From contig NC_044576.1 in assembly GCF_901933205.1 (NCBI RefSeq), positions 10,759,024 through 10,823,023 on the forward strand: DNA of 64,000 bases, given 5' to 3'. Under the pieces are notes generated by a model. That model made no database searches and was not told the origin of the DNA. It saw nothing but the letters and a program-made list of their open reading frames with translations. Below are positions 48,641 to 61,700 of the stretch, piece by piece. This DNA comes from Camarhynchus parvulus (lineage: Eukaryota > Chordata > Aves > Passeriformes > Thraupidae). The position numbers and the translations under genes are program-made. Each line of letters begins with the position of its first letter. The first letter of the stretch is position 1.

Positions 48641-51600
48641 GGCTGGCAAGGGATCAATTGTCTGTGTGCGCCTGCTTCCCTGCCATGATTGGGTATATGT
48701 ATGTTATATTTAATGTCATTACTACCAGGTTTGGTGACAGAGTCAGAAAAACTGGGATTTCTCCCTCGCTTGCTAATACTTTGATTTCTCAGCTCCAAAT
48801 CATGCCAATACAGACTAAAGTCATGAAACACCCACACTGCTATCCTGCCCTCACCGGTGTTCCCTCAGACACAGTCATGCTGCTGCAGCTGCAAAGAAAT
48901 CTATTCCAGATCCGCTTGTGACAGCTGAGCGTCAGAGTTAAAGCACATTGCAGGGGACAGAGCAAAGCTTGTCTCCATTAGCACATCCCTGCTCTGTGGC
49001 TAGAGCACATAGCAGTCTCCAGCACTGCTGCTTTGATTAAAGGTCCTCCTGGTACACTTCAAATAGATTTTCACACAGAATATTGTGGTCTCTCTGAAGG
49101 ACTGTTTGACATCTGAGTTGTTCATCTGAATGTGGCACGCATTCTGTCATTCCCATTTCATTTTGGAAACCAAATTTTACTGGGTTCCATACAAGTCTTG
49201 CACACTGAATTTTCAGCTGGAGCAGTGCAGAGTCATGAAACTGTAACTAAAGATGGTGCTCATGGCAACAAAGTGCGAGGGTATCAGATGACTCAGAGAG
49301 CCTTTCCTTCTCTTACACCGTCTTTATGTCATATTTAGTTGTTAATTAATTAGAAGATATGAATTGAAATGTCTTCCCTCTCTTAGCAATACTTCTGTAT
49401 GAATTTTAATCATCATGCAGCACAGAGCTCCAAACTGTGCCTGACATACAGCTGAACAAGGGTTATGTTGTTACATTTAAGTCCTAATCCCTTTTCTTAA
49501 GTACAGACAGATGTGTTTAATCTATTTAAATTTGCCTTAATTGTTTGAGTCTATAGAAGCTGACTGTACTTTCTGCTTTAATTTGAGTGATTCCAAGAAA
49601 TTAATATGCACTAAGCTGTTTCCCTAGATATTGCAGAGTTCTGTTAGCAGTTACAGTGACTAAGCAGACACAAAGTACATTCCCTGGTGATGTAAAGACG
49701 CCCCACGGTGTTTGCCACTGCCTGTTTTTCCCTTGATATCCAGACACAGATGAGGCTCTCTGATGGTTTTAGGATGCAAGCAGCCATCTAACTCCTCTAT
49801 TCCCCTGTGCCACTTGTTCGCACTGACATCAGTCCCTTCCCAAGTGTGGGATTGATGCCAAGCTGCCTGTACCTGATTTTCAGCCTGGACACCATGTGAG
49901 GAAAACTGGTTGCCCTTCCTTACACAGTTGCAGTGAATAAACTAATGACATTTGTCATCTTTCACCTGGACATTTCCCCCTTCACATGCAACGCTAAGCT
50001 CAGCCAAAGAACTTCATTCTGTGTTAAAAATAAAGGTAATGAAAATAAATGAAAGAAAATGCAAAATTGCCTACAAGGTAGCCAGATGGGCAGCCTACTT
50101 TAATATTCTCATTTGATCCTGCACATGAAAGAATTTTTATTTATGTCCTCTTGTATTTCCTTTAAACCAGAACTTTAACAATTATTTTTGGCCCTATTGT
50201 GTATGACAAATAATTCTCAAGATAATTCTTTTTCCATCAAAGCATTAGTTTTTCACTGTGACTATACCCAGATTAAAATTTAAACACCAAAGTCTGATAT
50301 TGTTTCTGTTATCTAATTAAGTGTGAAATATTTTAAATGGAACATTAATGGAATAACATCCTTAAGTGTTTTCTGCAAATCTTCTGGGATTCAAAGTCTT
50401 CATCACAAATACATAAAGGCTACTAAAAAACTCTCATATATTAAGTGCTCAAGACAAACCGCTGTGAACTGAGGTATCACTTCTGCCATATTTACAAAAA
50501 ATTTTCCTTATATTTATATGTTTTATTCAAGTAATATTGTTCCTGGAACTGTAGCCAGTTTTGGAAGCTGACACAAATTAGAAAGCTAAAGGCTACTGAA
50601 CACATAAAAAGTTCTGAGTGCATAGCTCTGCTCCTCTCACCTTATGAAATCTGATTATCACGAGGTAAATCCTAATCCTTACCTGCCAGTGCAGGGCAGT
50701 GTCAGACTCCTGAGAAAGTGGAATGGAGTGCACAACTTCCCCCTCCATCCTCGGTCACTAGGAAAAAAAGAACAGATTTAGGTCTTTCTAAGCAATTGAT
50801 CATGTTTCCTGAACCTTTATTTACATTATTTTATTGTCACAAGCATTTTCTCTCCCCTTTTGACTGTGTCCCTGGTTCACAGAATTTTGTTTTCAGGAGG
50901 AAAATGTAGAATTGAGGGAAGAGGGAAAGTCTAAGTTCTATATAAAGTCCGGGTTTGGTTTCATTTTCCTGATCTGTCAAACTGTCTCTTCTGTTTTGTC
51001 AGGCATTCATGCGCATGATCCTGGTCTCGCTGCCATGAAATAAATCTTTAACAATGTAACTTAATGGAAATATCCAAGTATGTACAAAGGTGCAAATAAA
51101 GTCAGAACCTGACCTACAGCTCATACTTTACCAGGTGTTTGTATCTATCTCATTTCAATTTCAGACTTGGGGTTTTTTTTGTCTTCCCTATAACACTCCA
51201 AATAGAATTTTTTGGAATAGAAACTTCTCCAGTTTGAATGAATGGGTATTTTTTTAAGTGAGAAAAATCCATTGACTGTATTCCAGCTGTATAAATAAAA
51301 TCTTTACTGACTTTGAATTGTTTTTACGTATTTATTTCCTTTCCCAGGTATCACAGAGATTGCTTTTATTCATGAAATTTATCATGCAAAGAATATATGC
51401 TTAATCTCAAACATTGTGACACAAAAAAAAATTTGTATGCAAAAAATAGCTTTGCTTACACGCATTTATATAAGAATATATTCCAAATTGAGGAAAAATA
51501 ATAACCATCTCAAGAAGTAAAAAAAACAAAGCCATATTTTCATTTTATGATCCCTCTACCACACCCTATATTTGGGAATACACATGGAGATGGGGAAAAA

Positions 51601-54600
51601 TTGTTGGTTTTTTCTCAGATGTCTTTTAAAGGAGTCTTTCTAGTATTGAGTGTTTTTTATCAATTTTATTGGGAATAGGATGAGGTCTAAATTGTATTTT
51701 GCTTCATTGATGTCTGATGTGTATAAATATTCATGAGTCAACACCTGGAGTTGGCTATTTTCTAAAATCTGTATAACTGTTATTGCAGTTTTATCTGTGG
51801 ACTGTGATGTCTCATTTGAATTCATGAGACCTGTTATAAATTTTAAATATATATGAATTGATATTAAAGTCTAATGAAGAACAAGAGTCCCACCTGCCAC
51901 CTGCAATTTAGTACTACCTGCATAAGAGGGAAAGAGGAATCTAAGCAGTGAAGATGGAAACTTGATTGTTTATTAAAATTTCAGATTTGTTTTGATCATT
52001 CCTTCTGATCCCTGTTGATAAAAATCATGTTCCAAAATGGCTCCTTTCCAGATTTCTGTAGAGATCTTGGAGCTTTAAGCCACTAAAAGTTTGGCAGAGC
52101 ATCTAACTGCCATATTTTTGTTAAAGAGGAAAACTACTTAAATTCCCTGAGAGGAGTCTATTTTATAGGCAACTTTGCTCACATATCAGACTCTCTTTTA
52201 TGCTTTCTTATTTCTGAGATCTGCAAAACAAATTTTATTTACAGTTTTCAGCTTGGTTGTGTGTCATGAGAATTGCAAACCGATTTACTTGCACATTCAT
52301 ACCACCTAAAAGATGAAAGGTATTTGTCATGGTACCAAGAAATATATTTATTCTCGTTTTTAAATACTTCTCAGAACTGTTTTTTCCACCAAATTCCATC
52401 AAGAGTTATTTCTGAGCTCAGACAGAGAAGAAGATTCAGCTCTCCAAAGTGATCACAGAGAGGTTGTGAATATCAGGGCATTCAGAACATGATGGTGTCC
52501 TTGGTAGGATCCCGGTGTCCCCTGCCTAGGGATAAGAGGACATCACAAGACACTTTTATAGTGCATTTCTAATTGCCCTTTAAGATTAGATTTGTGGTGA
52601 AGGGAGGCAAGTTCACCCCTGATAGCAGCAAGGCTGGTGCTGCACAGTGTGGCAGCCAGCCTGAAGAGAACAGAACAAACAGAAGAGTTTTCTTTGTGTG
52701 TGTCTAACCCTAAATCTGAAATCTGTTATCAGCTCTCTGTATGAGAACAAACTCGTTAATGGGCTGTGACTGCAACAGTTCATAATCATCACCATGTTCC
52801 CTGGAAAAGCATGAAAACACAGGGCTGAAGTCTGGTCCTTGGCTGTTATCACTGTTCTCACACAGCCATTTTCCATGTTTTTAACCAAAGGAAAAAGGAG
52901 AAAGTACTAGAAAGATTTCTTTCCTTGTTTCTTTCTCTGACAAGTGGAAGAAAACAAGCAGAAGTCTGTAGTAAGATTATAGAATACTGCAGAAAAGCTG
53001 GCATAACAGGGAGTCGGACACAGATAATAGAAAGATATTTTTTAAAATTCAGATTGAAAGCAGAATATGATAATGAGTCAAAAATGTTTGATTTTTCCCT
53101 AGGTGCATGAATCTCCTTTACTAAAGACAGTTTTAAACTGTCAGTGTTGGCCCCTTGTTCCAGCCTCCATCATGCACCATAATTAAAGAACTTCTGTGTC
53201 CATATCACCAAAAAATCTGGAATCAGCTGCAGTATTTCCCTTGGCAGACACATTTAAGTGACTTTTTCCCTGCAGCAGCAGGGAGGATGCACCTCTCCAG
53301 AGGTGGGAAGAAGAGGCAGCAGCAAAGCTGACTTGCTACAGCTCCTGCCACTTGCACAGAAGAAAAACTTCTGCTGTGCTAATTGAGATCTGAGTGTTTC
53401 ACAAATGGCACAACAGATGCTGTGCACTGATGAGAACAACACAGACAGTGATGCTGCAGAAACTCTTCAGGCAGAAACGTCATGTACTGAACATCTCACA
53501 TGTGAATGGCCACAGCAATGATTTTGGGAACGTTTGGCCGTGCCCTGAGCTAAGCTCCTGCACTGTCTGAAGTATTCCTTGGGGTTTTCATTTCCAGATG
53601 GAGAAACAATAGCTCTGAGTTCATCATGTCATGTTCAGGATGACATCTTCCTCAGTGAAACACCCCCTGTCACCAAAAGACAGTGCCAAGGGTTGGGTGT
53701 GAGCCCAGTACATGAGGTGGAAATGGAAACCACAGCCTTCTGCTGCTGAGACAGCAGCCAAGAGTTGACTCATCCCAAGACTTTCCCACAAATCCTTGTA
53801 CACTGCTTTTTACATTAGAAAACTGATACTGATACAAATATGTGCTGCCAGGACGAGGGTGGCAAGATGGGAGTAAGAAGAACAACCACAGAAATAAGCA
53901 TCCAGATAATTTTCTGGATTATGAGTGCTCTTTGAGCATTCCTGGAAGTTTACAAGGCCATCACAAATCTTAATTAAAGCTGAATACAAAATAATATTTA
54001 GAACCAGAAATAAAGATCAATACTACCTGAAAGATAAATCAGGACCCTTCTTTGGCAAAGGGGTTGCCAGAGGAATGAGCGGCCAAGAATTCATTCAGAG
54101 CTAATCTGTGCTAGACATACTGTTTAGCTGCATTATCTGATGCTACCTCTTCTTCTGATTCAAGGTCTGCCTCATTTGTCAGGTCCTGTCCTTTAATCTC
54201 CAAACACAATGGCAAAGTGATTGCCGGTGATTTTATGCTTTTTTGTGCCCAGGACAATGGGACTGTTCAGCTGTCTGAAAGAGCTAATACATACTTTATG
54301 ATGAGAAAGGAACAGCCAGAGCCAACAAGGAGAGGTGGGATTCTTTTCATCGTTCTATAGCATCTTCAGCAGCAAACAGCATTTTTAATACCATAGCTTT
54401 AAAGTGCCTGAGGTTTTCTTAAAGTAGAAAAGCGTGGCACATTGAGACAAAAAGATTCTCAGACATTTAATCCAGTTGAAATATTCAAGATTTATTCTGA
54501 ATTGTATTAGTCCACTGTGATTCAGAATGTTAAATGCTTCATCAAACACTATGAGACAGAATTATTTCAGTAGCCATCTGTGACAATGAAAGTGAAGTAA

Positions 54601-57600
54601 TTGCACAGTGGGTTTCTACAACAGCATATAATCTCTTGAAGCCTTAAAGAGGGACCAGTTCAACACTTGCCTGGCCTTTTGCAGGCAGCCTTTGATATGT
54701 TGATGCCTTTCAGACTCATTTGAAAGTATATCATAGCTCACTACAATTAAAGGAAGACCTTATTGCAACAAGCTTCAAAAAGAAAAGAGGACATTTGCAG
54801 AAAAATAAATTAACTTGGAGAAAATAAAAATTAAACCACTATTGGCAGAGAGTACTAAAGACAGAGGCACAAAGCTGCAGTGCACCTGCATCCACCATCC
54901 TCCCAAGAGATACCTGCTGGTCAATCATGTCTGAGGGACAGCTTTAGAAAAAGAATAAGTAAAAATTTTAGTCTCTTCTTTTGATTACAAAAGCTGTAGA
55001 ATTTAAGGGGTGAAATGCACTGCCATTAAAGAGAAAAGAATACCTTCTGCTTATTTCAAAGTAAGCTTAATTTCAACCAACCTTGTATTTTCATGGCTGG
55101 AAAGCAAATCCCTTCTGCTCTGGGAGGAGCTCACACAGTTTGCTGATGCTATTGAAGATCATGCTCAGCCACCCTCAGAGGCTGCAGGACTCCAGGGACG
55201 TGGTCAGCATTTGACCCTCGTAGTGAATGGGCTGCACAGTCCTTGAACTGAAACTCTGCAAAAGGCAGAAATGAAATAACTGAGTGCCCTCTGCAAGGGC
55301 AGCAGGCCAGGCCAAGATCAGCATCCACCGAGCATCGCTACACCTTCTGTGAGCACAGAAAATCATCACCCACCTGCAGTACCTGAAGGAGAAACTCTAA
55401 AAAATGAGTTAAACCACTATAGGAAAAACTTAGCAAACTGTGGTAATGGCACACAGACACGTAGCTATAGGGTCTATTTATAATTTATGGTTTACAGATT
55501 TATAGTGTGAAACTCCAGTATTATGCAGTATCATTTACAGTGTGAAACTGCTGTTCATACTGTCAAGTATGAAAAAAGCAAGTTTCTAGGTCTTTTTTTT
55601 TCTTATTAAACAATAAAGTTACATAAGTGTGAACAGCATCTTCTAAAGTGAAACTAACATTTTCACTTTGAATATGGGAATATTTAACAAGAGATAAATA
55701 TACTCACTGTAGTTAATGAGCTGTTCAGTCATATTCTGCTCCTAAAATGTCAGCTTGAACCCCAGCTCTACTGGGATCAAATCCCACTTAGGAAAAAAAT
55801 AAAATAGGGAGAAAAGTGAAGCAAAGAGCATCCAGATTTAAAAAAAACCTCTAAAAAATGAGAGAATAGAGTGAAGAAAAAAAAAGAGGATGGAGACACA
55901 GAATTTTACTGGAAAATACAATGTTTTCTCAAGCTGAAATCTGTTAAAGCTGATGCAAAGTCTCTTTTGTTGTACACAGGATTTGCAGTGAGCCCTGTAA
56001 AAATGTAGAGAGTGAATTTAAACTAGTATTTTAGGATCCATCTTTCCCAGTACATGTCTGGAAAATGCAACTTTAAAATGTACTTTGCATTGGCAGGGGA
56101 ACAAAAAAGCAAAAAAAGAGAAGAGAAAGAGGGAGGAAGAATAATCACGACAGAAAATAAGAAAAGAGAGTCAAGAGCTTCAGAGAGGTTTGCAAGTAAT
56201 TCACAAAAACTCAGTTACCAGAGTAGAAATTACATCTGAGCACAAACATCTTTAGAATGGTTTAAGAATTTCTAGGATTACAGTAAGATAGGTGTTCTTC
56301 CTTTTGTAGAACAGAGAAATCTGAAGCTAAAATATTCCGTTACAATCACAGTTATCTCAATGCTTGTGCCAAGGCAAAAGGAAGTCAACTGAGACTCCAA
56401 TATGCTTGGCTTCAAAATTCTGGTAAATTACTTGAAAGTGTACTGGTCTTCATGAGTGTCTGGACACAGCCCCAATTCACAAAAGAGAAAGTGACATTAA
56501 AAAACTCTTACAATTAAAACTTACAATTAAAGAAATGTTTCATGCGATCACTTCTGCTGTGATCCTGCTGTTCTAACAGCACAACTGAGAGCCCACAGAA
56601 AGACCTTCATATCAACAACCATTATTTTCACTTGCAAATAGCATTGAAAGCACAAGGATTTTAAACCATAAATCGCTATAAATCAAGTACCTCATGTTCA
56701 AAGTGGGATCACTCACTTCTCTTCCAATGAACTGTTTTCCCTGCTACTGCTCTGTGATTGTAGGTATAGGTTTAATCAGACTTGATGTAGCGCCAAATTT
56801 TAGGCAAACAGATCCAATGATGCTCATTAAGAGAGTCTGGCCCTGTAAGTGCACAATGGGGGTGATCTCACGTGGCTCAGATGATGGTGACATTCAGAAT
56901 TGTGTCTAGAGGCTGTAAACACAGGGATAGATATTTTTCCTCATAAATAACAAAAGAAAGAAAACTACTTGGAACTCTAGAGTATCTGGAAGAAAGAGAG
57001 TAAATGATTCATGGGGAGACATCACATTTGCAAGATCATGCTGTGGACAAACTCACTTCCAGCCACATTCACGGAAATGTTGTTCTTGGCTTAGCCTTAA
57101 TCTGCACAGGGTGTTCATCTTTCTGCTCAGCCTAACGCCAGACTCACGGCCAAGACACACCAATTATCTCACACAGCAGATGCTGAGATCAGATTGTCTA
57201 CAGTATTCTGAGGCTCAGATCACAAATACTGTCACCTCAGCATGGCCCTGGATTTACAGAGTCTAAGCATTTGAGCAAACACATCCCAGTTTTGGATAAC
57301 TTGGAGCTCATGAAGAAAGGGGCCTTAACGAGGAGCTCTCAGCAAAGAGCAGTTGCAGCTGGGGAAGAGGGGAGGGAGCCAGGCTCCTGCCTCCAGCAGC
57401 CCACCACACCCTCACCACAGACCCTTTGCTGGCCTTACTGGGTGCTAATTCCTCAATTAGGGCTTCATGTTTCTCACCTTAGAGCTCCTCCACGGCTGGG
57501 TGAGGAATGCAGTGCAGCCACATAGAAATTGTGACTTTCTGAGCAGCTGCCTGTTTTCTGCTAAGTCATTCCCCACTGCCAACTCTTGGTCTGCTTGCAC

Positions 57601-58499
57601 GGCCTGTTCCCAAGGCAGGAATAAAATGAAGAGCGAGGCTCACAGCTGTTGGCATCCTGTATCTCAAGATATCTGATATCTTCCTCCCACAGGCAGACTT
57701 TCCATGGTCTAGCTAAGTCCAGTTTGTTTAAGCTTCAGAAGCAGGCTAAAAAGAGTAGGGAAAATTCTCTTTATCCCAGGTATAATGGGTTTTGCAGAAC
57801 ATAAACAGTCTCTGCTTTCCTAAGCAACTCACATAGTGGGTCTTTGTTTAGCCATCCCCTGATGGGAAGGCACTCTGCACAAGTCCTTGCAAAATAACTT
57901 CCCTGGGTCCAAGCCCCAGGCTGCAGGGTGGAGGAGGAGCTGCTGCTGCTGCAGGTGAGGCTCAGCATCTGGCAGGCTGTGAAAGCAGCCAGGCCAGGGC
58001 CAGAAGCACCAATGATCCTCTCCCTGCCTACTCCAGTCTCCCAGTCACTAATGGCAGCACTGAACAGAACAGAATTTTTTTAATCCACTGAAAAATAAAA
58101 CCACTGCACCTACCAATCCCTGTGTACTGCTTATGAGAGAATGATAAAATGCAGCTATGATCTATGTTCTACAAATAAAGCTCCATGAGAACTATTTACT
58201 TCCCCCCTTCCAAAATCTACCGAGCAATCGGCGTTTCACATGTGTTTCCAACTATTGTGTTGATCAGCTAACACACAGGTCTGAGGGAGGAGATGGATTG
58301 CAACAATATAATAAACAGTTCACAGGAATGGATACAAACATCAGCTTTGTAGCTCTCCTGTGAATTGAATGGATTCCTGTAAGCTTTTATTTAACAAACA
58401 AGTAGCAAGAGTGGAGAGAAGAGCTATACAAGCCTTAAATGATTTAACATACTTCTGAAATACTAACCCTACTCCAAATGCTTCCCTTTCCTCACCTGT
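48641..58499. other. Non-coding, apparently gene-free interval
   Basis: Short open frames only, no recognisable exon or RNA gene. AT-rich, homeobox-motif-like tracts occur (for example around 49,480-49,660 and 50,150-50,350). A (GAG)/(CTG) run lies at 57,931-57,954. Confidence 0.55.
57931..57954. repeat. Short GAG/CTG trinucleotide run
   Basis: gaggaggag followed by five CTG-type units ending ctgcag, then gtgagg, a donor-like string. No exon can be supported around it. Confidence 0.7.
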
Positions 58500-58770
58500 T
58501 TTTCCTTAGTGAGCAGATTTCGATCAGGTGGATTACCTGGTTTAGCTGCGATTATATTTCAAGCAAGAAAAGCAGAAAACGCCCAGGATGACATTACTGG
58601 CCCAAAGAGGTGCGGAGGCTGCAATGCCCTCCCATTGTAATGGCCCATTAGTGCTGAAACATCACCCACTTCTGATGGCAATCAGCCTGTACCTGCTAAT
58701 TACTGCACATACGGGCGTCATGTTGCCTTTGCTACTTGATTTAGTTAGATATATATGTAGGGCTATAAAG
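58500..58770. promoter_or_regulatory. Candidate conserved non-coding element
   Basis: About 270 bp that keeps several CpGs (ttcgatc, tgcgatt, aacgccc, acgggcgtc) in an AT-rich background and carries gctaattactgc (TAATTA core), cattgtaatggcc (SOX-like CATTGT and TAAT) and cgatcaggtgg (E-box-like). The retained CpGs and motif density suggest constraint, and no protein family explains the frames. Unproven without cross-species alignment. Confidence 0.28.
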
Positions 58771-61700
58771 GGATCCTTAGAGGAACACAGCAAAGGAGTA
58801 AATAAGACAGTTTGTAAATATTATTGTTCTCTTCTGTTATAGCTCATTGGAATCACACAGTTCTTGTATGTGAGATACATTCCAGAGGTGTCAAAATGGG
58901 AGAGGGACAAAATTAAAAGCAAAGAATGGCTTAATGCATTAAAAAGGAGGAAAAAAAAATAACAGGAGTGAGAAATAGCTTCAGTTTCATTGTATTATGT
59001 CAATTGTGCCAGCTCTCTTCCCTTCATAGCTGGAAAAGTCTTTGGTGAATATCCTATATTTACATCACAGAGAACCCGTAAGACACAGCACCCCTGCCTC
59101 CATTTCACACGTTTCCTGAATCATCAGATGAAAAGAACAAAAGATTAAAAAGTGTGTGAATCCTACCACAATAAGAAAATATCACAGGACCTCTGGCACT
59201 AGAATTATTACAGCTGTAACACTTGCTGCTGTCTGTTTACATTTGCAACAGGAAAGGACAGTAAAAAGGAAGTTTTATGTGGTTTAGGTGCTGTTTAGAT
59301 TTAGGCATGAAGGCTTTTCAGCTGTCATCTCTTTAGAAATGGCATCTCCTAAAGACTGACACATTTCACTGCAATACAAGGCAGGCCAAGAGTATTTATG
59401 CTTCCAAGGTGCCACAATACTCTGCTGAAAGCAAAGCCATGCAGAAATGGTAATGTTAAATACAGCTTACTGCAAATGCAGGAAATATTTTTGGGTTTTA
59501 TTATCATCTATACCTCTGAGGATTTCTACCAGGAACCTACTGCTAGGAAAAGAGAAAAAACTTGCTGATATATCACAGCATTAGAATTGTGTTAGTTTGT
59601 GAAACGTGTTTGGTAACCATGGGTACTAAACAATTTCATAAGGATTTCACATAATCTAGGAACTATAAATAGACTTGGAAACAAAGTAGGAGCTTAATGC
59701 AATATCCACAGGTTGCGAGGCAAAATGTTCTTTGTAACATAATTTATTCCTATGTGCTCCAACAAGCATTTTTAAGGCATTTCTGGCAATACCATAATTT
59801 CTTTTTTTGTACATATCTTCTTTTCTAGCTTATCCTGCCCATCACTTGTGACTTGATCAAGCTGAGCCTGGTGATAATGAACCAGGGAGTAATAACAAAG
59901 CCCCACTTAATTTATTTAAATTTTAGAGGAAAGTGTGCAGAGTAATGTGCATCAGCCAATGCTAAGGAAATTTAACCAGGTGAAAGATAGATAGAATGGA
60001 GTATTTTTTCCATGTTATAAATTTTTTCAACTCTTTGCACACTTACCTGGGAAAAGAACTGAATTTCTCATGAAGAGAAACTGACAAACATAGTAGGCAG
60101 TTCACTACCCAAAGTTTAGATGACTCAATATGAAGACAACTCAGTTAATCAAATAATTCAACTCATTATCTAAGGCATTTTACAACAAAGCTAACAATAA
60201 ATTAATTTAGCATTTCAGCTCCTGAAGAGAGCTTAGAAATCCATGGTAATACAGAGAACTCTGTTTAACAGAATAGTGGCTGCTATAATTATAACTTCTA
60301 TTCATATTTTAGCATTCTCCTTCATCACCTTCACCTCTCCTTTCAGTGTGTGTGCTTTGGGAAAAAGCACTTGTAGATTTTTGGGGAGATTTTTCTAGAG
60401 TCAACAGAAAAGTGTAAAGCAGCATCTTGTTTTAGGGTTACTCTGACACCCCATAATGAAAGAGCTTCAGCCTCACAAGCTCAATCTGTTTCAGCTTTGT
60501 GAACATTTTTGATGAGCTGCTTACTCACATCTTTATTCAGCTTTCTTTCATTGCAGTATAGCAAATGCTGCACACATCTATATTTTCTATGAATTACTTC
60601 CCATCCAATCACAGATACCTCAGACCTAATTTTAATAGAGGCTTCCAGCCCAGCCAAGCCAAGCTGATGGGGTCTGTGGCATGACATTCAGACTCAGCTG
60701 AGAACCAAAGCACTAATGCAGTGGGACTTCAACCACAAGCCACAGCTCAAGTTCTCATAATTCATCAGCTGTTAATCAAATCACTCAGGGCTCCAAGGCT
60801 GTGGCTAGGCTGGGTGAAATAGCTGGCAGCAACACTTGCAGTGAAGACAAAGGCTGGGAACACACAGAGCCAAATCCAAGCAAATGCTCCAGCAGTTCTT
60901 CCCTGTCAAGCTAATTCATGTGTGCTCAGCTTTTAATGAGAAATTCCTGATGAATTTAACACAAATGGCCATTTTATAAAGGCTAACTAGCACATGGATT
61001 TATACTTGTAAAGCTGGAGCTAATTATAGATTTTTTTCATGTTTTTGGCTAAACTTGTTGTTAAAGTGGAAAAATATGCACAATACAACATTAAGTCAAA
61101 GAAGTGTTTTTCTCATCCTAGCAAGAAGTTTCAGTTATTAGATTTCTTATATTAAAATAAAAGTCACCAGCAATCTTTTCTAGCACTGGCTGGCCACCAT
61201 CATCTGTGTAGCATTTTAATTGTCTACAGAGGATTTCATTACTTACCTGTTAGTATTTCAAAAGTTTATCTTTTCTGAGGGTTTACTTGGACAGAGCCAG
61301 CCCAGTGGATGCCCCAGGAGGGTTCCAAGATGCACAGTGGGGCTCTCCAGCCTTGGCATGTCAGCAGCCAGCCCAGCTGCAGGGACCCTGCCAACCTGCC
61401 CCAAGAAATCCACTCAGCCTCTGTTGAGGGAGAGTGGGACTTTGCAAGGAGAGACACAGAGTGAGTGAAACCTGAGCTACAGGAGAAGGCCAGGAGCACC
61501 ACTGCCACCCCACTCCAGAGGCAAGCAGGCCCTTTCCCAGCAGCCTTAGTGCTTCCCCAGATGTGCCTGGCAATGCATTTTGGATCACTAGCCAGAAATT
61601 ATTTTTTCATGTAACCATAAAAAGAAAACTTCTGAGAACAAAGGTGTTTAAACAAAACTTAACATTTCCTTATTTCATTCCAAAATTGTGCATGGCTTTG

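Noticed and set aside
47939..48921. Open frames of 130-236 codons on both strands with repeated peptide units
   Set aside because: They arise from a GC-rich 36-bp tandem repeat divisible by three, which keeps all frames open. No start, splice or domain evidence supports a protein.
60481..60687. 68-codon minus-strand frame with a lysine-rich helical end
   Set aside because: Gene-like in composition but without homologue, splice sites or regulatory context that I can recognise.
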